Source of the DNA: Chrysomallon squamiferum | Lineage: Eukaryota; Mollusca; Gastropoda; Neomphalida; Peltospiridae | Reading direction: 5' to 3' | Assembly: GCA_012295275.1 (NCBI GenBank) | Contig: CM022672.1 | Location: 19,473,394-19,537,393 of the forward strand | Length of the DNA stretch: 64,000 nucleotides | In this document: one piece after another, positions 42,701 to 56,366 of the stretch | Position numbering within the stretch: position 1 is the first letter of the stretch | Layout of the letters: the number at the start of each line of letters is the position of its first letter | The notes under the pieces: generated by a model | The model's database searches: none | The model's input: only the letters and a program-made list of their open reading frames with translations | What the model was told of the DNA's origin: nothing | Translations under genes and position numbers: made by a program

Positions 42701-44409
42701 ATTATTCATAAACTGAGACGAAGATTGCCCAAGATATGGTTCATAATCCAATTTGTTCGTGCTTCGAAGCAATTGTAACCCAAGGTTCCACTGTATATGG
42801 ACATTAACATGTTTATGTAGTTGCAAGTCCAGATTAAAATTTTTTTATTTTTAAAGTATAAAGTACATTGTTAAATAAAGTATTTCTTGCTTTTTAATTT
42901 TTTGTTGCTGTTGTTATCTTGCTCCAGCGTGATGCACAAATGCTTGCGGCTGTGTTGACAAATAACCATGGAAATATGGTTGTGCAAGATGTAGACCTTA
43001 ACGATTATGATGTAAGTTTTGTGTTTTATTATTTAAAAGTAAATCTAGAATTATTTATATCTACAGGACTAAGATAAAGTGAGAAGCAGATAGATAACAA
43101 AAACCAGTTTCATTTATGTCATAACTTTTATTTGCAGAAGGTATGTGATTGTATTATATAATGTTCTCATTTTTATTGTATTTTGGTTTAAAAAAAACTA
43201 TGTAATTTGTGTGTGTGTGGGTTTTTTTTGTTTGTTTATTTTTGTAATAGATTGAAAGTAGGAATGAATGTTGATTATTTTAAAATCATGTGCTGAATTT
43301 ATATGATGTTTTTATGACAAATGTCAATCTTTTTCTTTTATATTTATGTTTTTATAATTTAATATATAAATATATAAATAATAAATAAAAGTTAATTATA
43401 GCTCATTCATTTTTTTTTAATTTTTAATTTTTTTTTTTTTTGTTCATAATATATAGACAGTAAGAAAATACAGATAATAATGACACTAAATAAATGACTT
43501 GTAGGCTTTGTGGGACCTAGCTGAAAGTCTAGGTGAAGTGAAGAACAATGGAATGACTGAAGAAGAACTGTCTGAATTGCCAACCCACCGCCACAGGGAT
43601 AACAGTGCTAAGAATTCAGAGTGTCAGATATGTCTCTCGAAGTTTGAAAGAGGAGATGAGCTAAGAACATTGCCATGTACTCACGAATACCACACATCTT
43701 GTATAGATGAGTGGTTAAAGGTAAATTAAAATATCATACATTATAGTTAAATATATAATATATATTGTGCTACATAATTTATATGCATGTAGAGACAGAA
43801 ATCTTTTTTTGGTTAAAGGTAAATTAAAATATCAAAACTAATATCAATACTAAGATATATGTATATGTGTATACACATTTTTTTAATTTCTATGTATTTA
43901 GAGATAAAGATTTTCATTTTTTTTTTTTTTTTTTTTGGTTGAAGGTTAATTAAAATATTAAAATGCATAATCATTATTTTTTTTACTTTATGAGTATTTA
44001 GATATTAAGGTATTTTTGAAAGATAGTTTTTATGGTTAAAGGTAAATTAAAATATTAAAAGATGTTAGAAATATATTTTTTAATTTATAAGGATTCAGAG
44101 AAAATTTTTATTTGTTTAATTTTTTTTAAGCATATAATGTATAGTACATCACATTTAAAAATATTACTTTACACCGATTACTTACACAGATTAAATCCAA
44201 ACTGTGATATCCTTTCCTTCACATCCAAAACTGTGCCTTAAAAAAACCAAAATATTTTAAAATGACATTTCAAACTAGGACTTGTTTGTTTTTAATTGTT
44301 TATAATTTAATATTTCTCTTTTTTTTTTCATTTTCTTTCTTTTTTTCTTTTTTTTTTGCAGAGAAATGCCACTTGTCCTGTCTGTCGAAATAACATCAAG
44401 TCAAACTGA
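36935..44409 (+). CDS. RING-H2 E3 ubiquitin ligase with MIU-like array, complete
   Basis: Nine coding exons: 36935-37175, 38669-38899, 40051-40160, 41121-41226, 41528-41572, 41807-41889, 42928-43011, 43505-43720, 44362-44409. They total 1164 bases, 387 residues plus TGA, with GT-AG introns and matching phases. The RING-H2 domain has C340, C343, C358, H360, H363, C366, C377 and C380, with W370 and P378 where E2 contacts lie in the family; it is split by the last intron. The pre-RING helix (YDALWDLAESLG) and SELPTHRH resemble RNF38/RNF44 and plant BIG BROTHER. The N-terminal half carries six acidic A-x-x-L motifs, at 23-35, 35-46, 45-56, 121-132, 138-147 and 173-185, like the MIU ubiquitin-binding helices of RNF168/RNF169 and CCDC50. 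Residues 79-85 are all Asp. The start follows an in-frame TAG (36920-36922). Acceptor CTGCAG|AA was chosen for exon 3; CAAAAG|CT six bases upstream is also in phase. Ubiquitin-ligase activity is a family inference; the exact orthologue is uncertain. Confidence 0.93.
38158..38226. repeat. (ATT)n microsatellite
   Basis: About 69 bases of ATT with one TTG interruption, in intron 1 of the RING gene. Confidence 0.96.
41249..41735 (+). repeat. Repeated intronic units around exon 5 of the RING gene
   Basis: Three diverged copies of a unit beginning TTTACTGCAAGGATGTTA and continuing with AATTACTG and AAGATCTGT start near 41258, 41403 and 41607. The first and third also share TTGTGTATG, CCACATTTGT and GACAATTACAGA. 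The 45-base exon 5 (41528-41572) sits between the second and third copies. The exon itself is not duplicated. Confidence 0.75.
42300..42793 (-). mobile_element. 5' end of a Tigger-like transposon, truncated
   Basis: Read on the minus strand, the element starts at 42793 with CAGTGGAACCTTGGGTTACA, preceded by TA (42794-42795). After a non-coding leader, an ATG at 42430-42428 opens a frame starting MVPKKTKNESTNAGGKYKHI and continuing about 37 residues. This resembles the N-terminus of Tigger-type pogo transposases, where a basic Pro-Lys-Lys start precedes the CENP-B-like helix-turn-helix. The rest of the transposase and the other terminal repeat are missing, so it is a dead fragment in intron 6 of the RING gene, antisense to it. 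The leftmost limit is approximate. Confidence 0.75.
43711..44100 (+). repeat. Tandem copies of the exon-8 splice donor region
   Basis: The junction GGTTAAAG|GTAAATTAAAATAT at the real donor (43721) recurs as near-identical copies with GT at 43819, 43945 (as GGTTGAAG|GTTAAT) and 44042. Units are 97-126 bp apart and contain a T-rich run. Only the first is preceded by RING-coding sequence. The extra copies are decoy 5' splice sites inside intron 8. Confidence 0.85.
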
Positions 44410-47400
44410 GGAGAATCCAAGACACAATACCTGTGATAATTTACAAACAAACTAAAATATTTTTAATAAGTGTGTCCGTTTTTACAATCATTTTTTTAAT
44501 ATATTTACACATTGTATTCTCCTTCAGTGAAGTTGTTTTAAAATATTGCACCTGAAAGCACTTGTTATTACCATGATTACTGAAAATATTATGATACACA
44601 AAATTTGTTGTATGGACTTTTAATATAAAGTTAGTTGTTTATGTCGTTTAAAGGGAAGTGCTTGGCGAAAAATAGCAAAATTTGAATGAATAAAATAGTT
44701 TTTTTTAATTTTTGACATGAGCATTTAGAAAATGTACATAAAAAAATTTACGGGTTTTTAGCTAAAGTCAGTGTATATGCACAGACTACATAATAATGAT
44801 GCATAACATAATCCCTGTAGCCATATTAAGTGGAAATATGGTTTATAAAATTTCTTCTTTTTTTTTTTAATCATCTGTTTTTTTGTACTTTTTTAAATTA
44901 TTTCTTTTGAAGTATGTAAACAAATATTAATTTCTTTCTCTTATTTTGTAGAAATACATGACTATTATGAACCTGAGCAGTTTGAATAATATGTATTTAC
45001 TGGTTTGATTTGGAGAGGTTAATGAAATAATATTTTAAAAAAGCCAAAAATAAATATAACCATTTGTCATAAAAAAAAATTAAAAAATAATATTAATTTT
45101 TTTTATGGTAACAAAAGGGGATTATTTCCATCAAATTTCCATTCTGTAACTAGAAATACAGATTTTTTATTTTCGCCAAACATCTCCTCTTAAAAATAAT
45201 AAATAATAATGATAATAGTTAATTATCTTTTCATATCTTTTTTTTTATGGTCTTTGTTTGATTTTAAAATTACATTTATAAGTTCAGGGATTTAAGTAAT
45301 TTAAAAAGGTTATAATTTATCAAGTTAAAAAATATGAATGGTGAATTAGATATTATCGTGTACCTTTATTCAAAAAATTTGTATGAGACATTAACTGCTT
45401 ATAGTAGTAATAAAGTTTTTATTGAAAAGTTTCAAACAAATGTTAAGATTTCATTGCCATTTGTGTGAGCTGTGATGATGCATTATAAATTTTTTAATAT
45501 TTTTTTTTTTGACTATTTACTTATCTGTGTTTTTTAATTTAATTTTATTTTATTTAAAATTTCAATTTTCAAAGTATGAGGGTGATAATATATTTAATGG
45601 ATGTTTCACTTTCAATTTCGTTAGAGTAATAAATTTAAATGGAAATTAATATTTAACAGTTGAAGAAATTATGGGCTGTTTAAATCACACAGTGAATGAA
45701 AATGGTGCAGTAAATGAAGGTTATGTCAATAATAACTGGTGCAGAATTATACAGAAACAGTCCTAGCATATTTTGTTCTGTCTATATATAAGTTCATATA
45801 TAATTTCTATTGTCTCAACACTTTAGTTACAGAATTAGCAGTGAAAAATTATCAAGCACATAAACAGATTTCTTGTTCTTTCTTTGATGCACATATTATG
45901 AATATGTATTTATGTATATGTGTGTGTGTGTGTGCATATAGTTGTATATGTATATCTCTATCTATCTATCTGTGTGTGTGTGTATATATATATATATCAT
46001 TAATATGGTTAAATTATATGATGCAAAGAGCTTTAAATTAGGCTTTGCTTCAAAATAAAATTAAAATAAATCCCAAAAAAGTATGACACAACTTGAAGCA
46101 CATAAATGCATTACTGTTTATGACTTATGATCATATATAGTAATTTCTACTTTCACTAGATTCCAAATCACTTAGGAACCCAAGCCATCCGAGTACATGT
46201 GTGTTTTTTGACCGATGACATCGAAAAGTACAGTATACAGGGCTTTAATTTAATTTTTTGAGCACTTGCCTTTCATATTTAAAAATATCATTATGTCATG
46301 TTTGCTGGGATGCAACAGTTCTATTTGTGACAGAATAAAACGGCAGCATTCAAATGTGTCCTAATTTGTTAATAAAAACAGGGTTAATGTAAAATGAAGA
46401 AAATAATAACTTGTAAATACAAAAATATTTTTAGATCATTTAATGATTTTGCCACAAGTATTGTTTAATTAAATGTATACATATATGTGTGTATATATGG
46501 TACATTTGTTTATTATGTGAGAATTTCATAATATTTTTCTTTTTTATTCAAAATATACTTTTATAAAATGTTAAAAGTTAAAAAAAGACAATTAAGTTTT
46601 GATTTGTTTTGTTTTTTTTGTTTCTGTAATTTTGCTTTTTTACCATTTATGTTTATGGTTGTGAGTTTGAAATAGTGCATTGAAAAAAGTACAATATTAA
46701 TATTAATGTTAATTGTTCTATTCATTTTAAAATTTATATATATTGTTATTATTATTATTATTATTTTTTTTATAAATTAATTTATTTTTAATTTCATGGA
46801 GATAAAGAAATTGACATCAATGCAGTAAAATATCTGCCACAATACAAATACTTAATCAGTGTGTTTCTTGCTTGAACCAGTTAATAATCTCAAGAGACTA
46901 TAAATTCTGTAATTATTAAAAGTAGGTAATGAATGATATCTGAGTAGTAAAACTAGTTACTTCACATAGCCTGGTTTATTATATGTGCTATATATTTGAA
47001 TGGAATAAATATTAGTTTTATAACACCTCTGAATGGATTATTCTCACCAAAAACATATATTTTGTGTTTTCATGGATCTTTAGAAACACTTGTATGCAGT
47101 ATGTAGCCTTAGATAAACTGCAGTTTAAACACAAATATCTGATATTTTATCTTTCTTTTGATGCAATCATTTGTCAAGTATTCATTGGCAATTACAACTT
47201 GGATATTAAAATGAAGTAATAAAAATTATTAAATAATATCTGAAATGGGAAACAGTAAATCCATAGGCTAATGTAAAAATACCAGTAAATCACTATCCTG
47301 TACTATAAACTGATTTTGGAGAAATGAGATTGAATGTGCTACAGCTACTGTTTAAATAGGGCTATTCTTGAAAGAGCAGTGTGCAAACTAATCCACAGGT

Positions 47401-48766
47401 TAATTTATTTAAAGGAATTTTTTTCCATTTAGTTTCATGTTTTTGATTATTTAACATTCATAATATTCACTTCTGACATTTGCAAGTCAGTGTATCCTGG
47501 CACTCAGATATTGTTAAACATTCAGCTGAAAGAATGAAATATAATTTTTAAACAATATTTATGTTCAGTCTGTTACCCTCTCTAATGTTATTTCTGAAAA
47601 TTTCTAATAAAATTTGTTAATCTGATATCAAGTAACAGGCATTCCAAGTCTACAATAAAAAAAATTCCAAAACTGTTTATGATTTGTTTTGATTATTTAT
47701 TCATTCAATTTTTACCAACGATACATAAATGAGTTAATTTATCCGAACAATTGATATAAAAAAAACAAGACAGGATTCTAGAGGCAATGTGTGAAGGCAA
47801 GAAATTTTGTTCAGCAGTTTAGAATTACATGCCTCTCTTCTGAAGCAAAACAACTTTTTTTCTTTTTTTAGGGGACAACTTAAATATTTATATATATATA
47901 TATATATATGATGTAGGAATGTGTAATGGAACTAAACAATTTTGACATTAACATATTTGTCATTTTAAAAAATTACTGTCTATGGCCTTTAAAAATGTCA
48001 ATTATTCAAAACATATAGAGCTGTGTTAGTTTGTATTTAAAAGCTATGATCTAAATAAATCCCAAAAACTACTCAGCACTATACAAAAATGTTTATTATA
48101 AAAATGTTTTTGTTAATAATTTTGTTAATTTGATTTGCTGTGAAAAAAGAGTGAGGAACTGTCAACATAATTTTTCAGAAGCACTATTAGCTGATACAGG
48201 TACTTATTGCTTAGTTTACTATTTTTAAGGCACATAATTTTATTGTTACAAATAAAGAACATTGCTCTCTTATAAATGCTGTCAAGGTAAGTATATCAAA
48301 TATTAGTGAAGGTAATGAAGTTACAATTCAGTTTTTATATTTATTATTATTTATTATTTAATTATAAAAATTAACAAAAATAGCCAATTGCAATAAATCT
48401 TATAATTTATCAGTTTTATATTTGTGAAATAATGAAAATCTGCAGTTTATATAGTTCTGATTTTAATTTTTTTTTTTCAAAATCCAATTAAAAAGCAAAG
48501 AGACTTTTCAAAGCCAAACATTTGGAAATATATTTTGCAGATATTGTTTAATTGTCTCTTAAAAAGGTTAACCTACAGAAATAAATGTTATGTTCCTTTC
48601 ACGTCATTAAATAAAATTTAATGATCACATTGCACCAGTGTCAGTTATTCAGCAGTAAGATATGAGTAGATGAAAAAGTTCCCAATACAATACCATAAAA
48701 AGATTAAAAAATTTAAAAAATGTAAGTTTGCTGCACTGGTAGCATCCAGAGAGCAACAAAGTGAGT
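44410..48766. other. Convergent 3' spacer between RING gene and PRDX6
   Basis: Between the two stop codons lie both 3' UTRs. I see no further coding exon. Possible poly-A signals for the RING gene are AATAAA at 44689-44694 and 45409-45414. For PRDX6, on the minus strand, they are at 48345-48340 and 48244-48239. None is decisive in such AT-rich DNA. Short ATT, TG and TA arrays occur near 45915, 45970, 46745 and 47890. Confidence 0.5.
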
Positions 48767-51700
48767 CTATGGATGTGGTGTAAATCGAAGGTATGGCTTC
48801 CCTGAAGGAACTTTGGTTTCCTCAAATCCTTTTGGAAAGAGCTTTTTTGCTTCGTCATTACTAAGACTAGGAACCACCATGCACTTGTTGCCAGGCTGGA
48901 AAGAACATTAATAATGATTAACAAAAATTCACTCCTGTATAATACATTTTTTTAAAATTTAGGTCCTGAATATCAATAATGATTAATAAAAAAACTCTAG
49001 AGATATAATTTTTTATTATTTTTAATTAACTTTTGTACAATACCATATTGTCTTTCTTGTGACCAATATGGAGACTCAACAAATTTTAAAATTTAAAAAA
49101 AAATAAATAATTAGTTATTAAAATCAAGCTAAATGTCTAAAGTAAAACTAAATTATTTCAGTTTAACTTTTAAATACTGATATTTTAAAAAAATAGAAAT
49201 AACAAAAATACTGAAAAGTATAAATGACAATATCATAATATGAAGAGACAGGAAAATGAAATTCAATTTTAATGTTAGTTATGTTTTATTTATTTCACAT
49301 ATTTTGTTAATAGTCTTATCATAAAAAGGCAGAAAGTGCTTTGCAAATTTTATTTTGAACAATAAAACTTGGTGACGAAGGAATAATGGAGTAAATGTAT
49401 TCATGCTTGACTGACAAACAACCCTGTTTTATTTTATGGACAGCTTTGACTTGGTAAACATGATGCAATAACTATCTTTAAAACAGAGCAAGTTTTTGAA
49501 ATAGCTTCCTGAGAAAAGAAAAGTAATATGCCGGTGAACCTGTTTCAGAGTGGATTTTAAAATAACAAATGTAATGCAGCTATGGCTATAAATATTTACA
49601 TTTTAAAAATCCATAAATGTCAGCAAGCATCTCAGAAGATAAATATTTAAAAAGTCATTACTGTGTCCTTAGATTATGTATAGTAAGAAACATTAGAAGT
49701 CCTGGTACGTTTACACAGCAATTATTATTTTTTTGTAAAAATGTATATACTTTATGTTATGTACTTAAAAGCATTTAAAAGATGGCCATACTCCAGGTAC
49801 TTCAAGTATATTTTGAATAAAAGATTTGAAAACATGTAAAGATATTATGTACACTGTGGCAGGTAATTAGTACCATTGTTCCACAGATGTGGAATCGCAA
49901 AAAGAAAATAATTAACAATATAATATACAAAAAGTGATATTAAGATATTTTATCAAATATATTTTTGTATTTTACTATATAGCATTAGTAATAGCCTGTT
50001 TAGAGGTAATTCACATGAAACCAGTTGCAGTATTTACAGAAACAGTCAGGCCAAACTTTTACGCTGTTAAAGAGAGTTAATGACCTTTTTTGCTGCTTAA
50101 TACAAATAAATATATTAACATACATACTGGCAAAAATATAATATATTACAAATGATAGGCATTATATCATCTAGTAAACACAGAGTTAGTTATCGGGTGC
50201 AAAATGAATCATAAGAAATATACTTAATGTCATGGTGGAATGCTCTAATTTTGTTAACTTCATTCTAAGATGCTGTTAAATACTCTGTACAGACTGTAGT
50301 TACAACACTGGCTTGCCATATTTCTTTAAGTCGATCTTTAATGGGCCAAGTTGGATGCTACACTGAAGATGGTGTCAAAATATGTTTGTTTTTGTAAATT
50401 CTTGAAACAGCTTTTTTATTTGTTAATTACTGATATTATATTATTACTCTAGTTATGAAACTTAGTAAGAAAAAATTATATTTGACTTGAATATTTTGTT
50501 AACTTCTGTTTTTCCAGAGTTAAATTATACGGAGGTGCTAGCATTTTTATTTCAGCATTTTCCATGCAATGGACGGTCATAAGTTGAAATAAAACTGGAG
50601 TTTTTTCAATAGCAAATAGCAGTAATAATAACATTAATAATAATAAATAAATAATAATAATAATAACCATAACAATTCTTTTCCATTTATTAATTTATAA
50701 ATATTTTTTCAAAAAATATTTCTAGACCCTGCAAACACAGACTGACTAGGATATCTTGCCAAAATTGCAGTTAAACAGTGAAAGTGCAGAACATCAGCTT
50801 TTCGGATTTAAAAATATTAAATTGCTGATTTTATTTGTTAAAACAAGCATCACTTATTATGCCACATATTTGTCAATTCCAATCATTTGGTAAAAGAGCA
50901 CTGTTAGTTCCATTATGTGACAAATGCAGAGCAATGCACACTGGAACATAACAATCAATAGCTTAGGGGGGTGCATGTTGCTTCCTCCACCACAAATAAA
51001 AAAGAAAAAGAAAATTCCTGGATGTACTATATTAACTGTTATGCGGTGGGTTATTGCAGCGAGTTTGTCGTGCCGTTTAAATGGCTTGAACTGGTATGTT
51101 AAAGTCTTGCTTCTACCTTCCAGTCCACAGGAGTTGCAACTTTCTTAACAGCAGTCAGCTGCAGACTGTCAATCACACGAAGGATTTCACTGTAAAGAGA
51201 TAAAATACAAGCAGCTGACAAATAACCTGGTTTTTTTATTTAATCCTTCAACCTACCATGTCATGTACCTATACTAACTTAATTTACAATGTCAGCAATA
51301 ACCTATGATTCAAATGTATTTTACCCCCAAAACGTCCCATGAGACTACTGAATATAGCAACTTTGCAATGGTTTTGCAATGATCTAAATCAAAGTGAACT
51401 TCATGTTTACAAAAGTGAGAATTATTAATGATAACTAGTAATCAGAAAAAATATACATATAAAAAAAATGAAATACCCAGTACCTAAAATATATTTAATT
51501 AGGAAGCATACAAATATATCAGAAAATACACAAATGTTATCACATTCTTTATTGTAAAAGATCGTAATGAATCATAAAAACAATTACAAATGGTTTGATC
51601 CCAAAATGTAAGAAAGGAAAAGAAATATTTTAGTGCAAGTTAAAATGGAGTTCAACATTATATTAATATTAGTTTTTATATGTCTGTCATGAGTATCTGA

Positions 51701-54700
51701 TTCATTGTTCAGGATGAGTGATACAATAACTAATTTTATTTCTGTTGCATTTTTAAAGAGGTTGTAATATAGTAAAAACAAAACTTACTCAAAGTTTCTT
51801 CCTGTGGTTGCAGGATACAGGATGGACAATTTTAGTTTCTTGTCTGGTCCAATAATGAACACCTTAAAAGAAACATTATGGCTTTAACAAAAAGCCCTTC
51901 GTACAAAACTTTCCAAATCCATACCATCCAAACCCAGAACTACTGCTGTTTCAACAAAATGTATACACTCAGTGACTCATGCACTAAAGTATTTAGTAAA
52001 GCAGATTTTCAGAATTTTATTTTTACATCATTCAGGATAAAAAAATTTAAAAAAATAAAATAAAAAATAAAAGTAATAAATCATGAAGGACAAATACATG
52101 TTTTTTCTCATATATTTCTCTTTACAATGTATCATGAAAATCAAAATATCAGCATCCATACATTCACAAGCTATGGTTTGTATTGTTACAATTTCCAACT
52201 GGCACAAATTAATGATACAAAATTTAAAAAAATAAAAGTATAATTTGGCAATGTTTAAAATGTATTTAGGATATCTGTTCATATCATCACAGCTAAACTA
52301 AAAATAAAATGAACCTACAGCTCTTGCAGTCAGTGGCTGGCCAGATGAATCCTTCTCATCAGGATCCACCATTCCAAGCTGGACAGCCAGCTTTCTGTCC
52401 TTGTCAGAAATGATGGGGTACGGGAATTTTTCACTGGGCTTCCCAACATAGCTCATCACATCCTAAAACAAAATATAATTAAAATCTTCTAATTATAAAT
52501 GTAAACATGGTGGGTAAACACTGTAAATAAGTTGATTTTCTTTTGATTTTTAAAAACAAAATTAAATAAAGAAAACATATTTAGCATTGCTTTCACTCTG
52601 CACTTCAAAATATAGTCTAATTTGAAAATAGAATTAAAAATATTGCTAAAATTACAGACATTAAAAATACTATTGTTAAGCTATGGGATTTTTGGGATTT
52701 TTCTCTTTTTTTCTTCTGCTTGAATTCAATTAATGGCAAGAACATCTCAAGTTTTGACTATCAGAGGATATACTGAATTTATTATGTTATTATATGGGAA
52801 GTAGTTAATATGTCTTTACTTATTGTGCAAAGTACTAATTTGACAACAATATCCTACACCAAAAAAAAAGAAGAAATTTATTACAATTTTATTTTACTTT
52901 TTTTTTTTATATATATATATCAATGTCTGGTAACAAAATTCAAGCTAAAGTAAAATAAAATAAAATTAAAATTATTCCACATAATTAGTTTACATAAATA
53001 AAATTTAAATAACAAAGATTACCTTTGCCCATCCATTGTGATCATCAACTGAGTCACATGATAGTGCAATGATCTTGACATTTCTCTTCTGAAATTCTGG
53101 CAGTAAGGTGACCACCCGACCCAGTTCTGTGGTGCATACTGGAGTGTAATCAGCAGGATGTGAAAACAAAACAGCCCAGCTGAAAAAAATTAAAAACAAA
53201 AAGAATTAACTAAGCAACTCAAATATGTTCATATTAATATTAAATACAGGTACTGGGCCAATTATCCGGCATCCTGAAATCCGGAAAGACCAGAAAACTT
53301 GGAAGTTTTTTCCCCGACACTATTTTCATAGTTTGCACATGTGGCTGTTTTCCTCACCAGACTGGAACTACTCTTTCAAGCTGCGTGGCATTCATTCACT
53401 CGCCGCATTGTTTACATGTCGAGTTGCCACAGTTATGTATCATCAATTTTGTTTATGTTTTTAATTTTAAAATGTTTATGCCTAATTATTAGAGTTATTG
53501 GTACCAGAAACTGGAAAATCCAGAAATCTTGAATGCCTCAGGCCCCAAGGAATCTGGATAACTGGTCCGGTACCTGTATCAGTACAAATGGTCAATATGA
53601 CAGATTACTGATGGAAAATGCTCAACAATTTTCAGCAACTAATGTAATTAATTCTCTTTTAAATATTTATAATTTCACTGTACAGGCAAGAAACAATTTC
53701 TTTTTTTTTTATGAGGATTTGAACCATTGGTTCTTAGTTTTACAACTCATGTTCTGCCAACTAATTAAGAAATGACTACCAGCTATAGCCAGTAAGAGTA
53801 CAACAATATCAAGAAAAAGTATATATAAACCTAACAGGCAGCTAATCATTTTATATCTCAACTGCTATTTAAAAAATAACCTATTATACTTTTTAATTAC
53901 TACCAGCTCTAGACCAATCTTAAACATGATGTGCAACAATGTTTAATTTCATTAAATAAATGACTAAATGTTGAAAGGAAGGATTTAATGTAATCCAGTG
54001 TTATCCACATATACAGAGTAATATGTGAAATGAACATTTTTGTTTTATTATGTTCAGTGAATATGTATGAACATTAATATTGTAATTTAAATTATTTTCA
54101 ACAATATTAGGTTAATAATTTGAAAATATAGACAGAAAAAAAAATAAAAAAAAAAATAAAAAAAACCCATTAAATTAATTAATACTACTACTTATAATAA
54201 ATCAGGACATTATACAAGTACAACCTATTGGCCAGGAGCTTGTACAAGTATAAAATATTACTACTTGCAAATGACATAATTGGCTATTCATTATTTTTAC
54301 TTGACATTGTACCAGATAGTAATAACAATAAGTAAAAAAAAAAGGTGAAATCTGATCTTGCTAAAGTGTAGCTTCAACAGTACAGGCAGCAACAGGACAG
54401 AGATTAAATAATCCAGTCTAACTTGACCTGGACTAATTTCTGCAGTTGTAAAGATACAAGAGTTGAGGACAAACTATCTCGAATACTGATGTTATATGGA
54501 AGTCAACAAACATGGAAAAATACCCAAAGTTCAATATTTGTTTAGGGTATCTAGAGAGTGTCCTTGAAATCCTCAAGGAGTCACGTTCACTGATCTTGAA
54601 TGTATTATGTTGTTAACTGGGTCACTGTAGTCCTTAGTCCTCTCATCGAATGATTTAGCAATTTTTGCTTTTAAAAATATCTTAGTTGTATTGTTAGTGA

Positions 54701-55760
54701 CTTTTCATGCAAAAAAAAAAGTTAGGAACAAACGAAAACTAAAAATATACACAATTAGTTCCACTTTTTCATCTATTAATAGCAAACATGGACATGACTG
54801 TAATGACATTACTTTACTGAATGCACAAACAGATGGCTATGAAGGAATTGACTACATACAATTATTATTTTCAACTCACTTTATACTGACAATTAAGTCT
54901 ATCATGGTTTTAAAAAGAAGTAAAAAGTCTATTTCCAAAATGTTTTGCATTATTTTTAACTATTTCATGACATTACTACAGAATGACTTAAAATTTAATT
55001 CTATAGATATATAGATGTATTGTGAATATAAATACTAAAGAAAATAAAGAAAAGTTAAAAACAAAATGAATTACATCAGTTTTAAGTAAATTAAAATAAT
55101 AAAATGATTCTTTTAAACACAGATTATCATTTGTAAATTTTAATAACAAATTTTTAAAAAAAAATTTCAACTTTTTATTTATATTTTTTTTTAAATATAT
55201 ATATAAAGCATTCATATTTTTAACCCAACATGTTTAAATATAATCCCTATCACAACTATGACACCTGAACATTTCATGCACTGCTGCTTTCAAAAATGTC
55301 TTATGAATAATGTCTTCTTCTTGACCATGACCTCAGATTTAGCCAGAAGTTTCTATTAACAATCACATTAAGAATGATAAAGAGCTTCTGAAACTTTTTT
55401 CTCACCATTACAGATTTTTAGAATGGGTGGGAAATAACAAAAAAATAATTGGAAAATCAGACAATCACATTACTATACTGAACGCATGAGTGAGTGGTTA
55501 TGAAGGAATGACAAATACCTTATTTTCAACTGACTATATATCAGTAAATAAATTTGTAATTCATTAATGTAAACATCATTATTTTTAAAAATACAAATAA
55601 AAAAAAATAAAAGACTACATTCAAAACTATTTTGCATTAATTATTTTTAGTACAATTTCTGTGACATTAATGCACTGGTGGCATATTTAAAAGTTTTACT
55701 GATAAAAAAGAAACATAAAACACAACAAACAAAATATATATAAATTAACAAATTATTTTT

Positions 55761-55808
<48 letters not shown>

Positions 55809-56332
55809 AGACTCTCAGGGTCTATGACAGGAGGGTTCAGCTGGTACATTGTTCCAGGGCCTAAGAGCTAAGAAGGGCCCCACAGCAACCATTCAACATC
55901 CATCCCCCCTCAAAAACAAGCACTTTATGTTATATCTGATCTTGGAAATAAAGCATTTAAACATCATGACAACCAAGTATTTTCACCCTCTAATGGATGT
56001 AAAATATATCAAGTCAAAAATAAATTGTTGACCATGACCCCAGCCCTAACAAAAGGTTTCTATTAACAAAGTAAAAAATATTCAAGAGCTCTTAGCTTTT
56101 TTTTTTTTTTTAAATTCCCTTTATATGAATATATGCTTTTACATGTGGGGAGCAAAGAAAAATAGAAAAATCAGACAATTACTGTCATATATATACATTA
56201 TGAATAAACATGTCATTGGTAGAATTATTAATAGAATTTGATTTTTTGTCAATAAATAAAAATTCTTGTTCAACATTTTTTATTTTACAAACACTGAAAT
56301 TATAAACTGAATTTATACTGTTACTACATCAA

Positions 56333-56366
<34 letters not shown>

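Noticed and set aside
48649-48924. Open frame of 91 codons on the minus strand
   Set aside because: It is a shifted frame over the last PRDX6 exon, whose true frame is fixed by the phase of exon 5 and ends at 48767.
55816-55910. GGGCC-rich segment resembling a DNA-transposon end
   Set aside because: It starts like a CAGGG terminus next to a CA array, but no second terminus or target duplication was seen.
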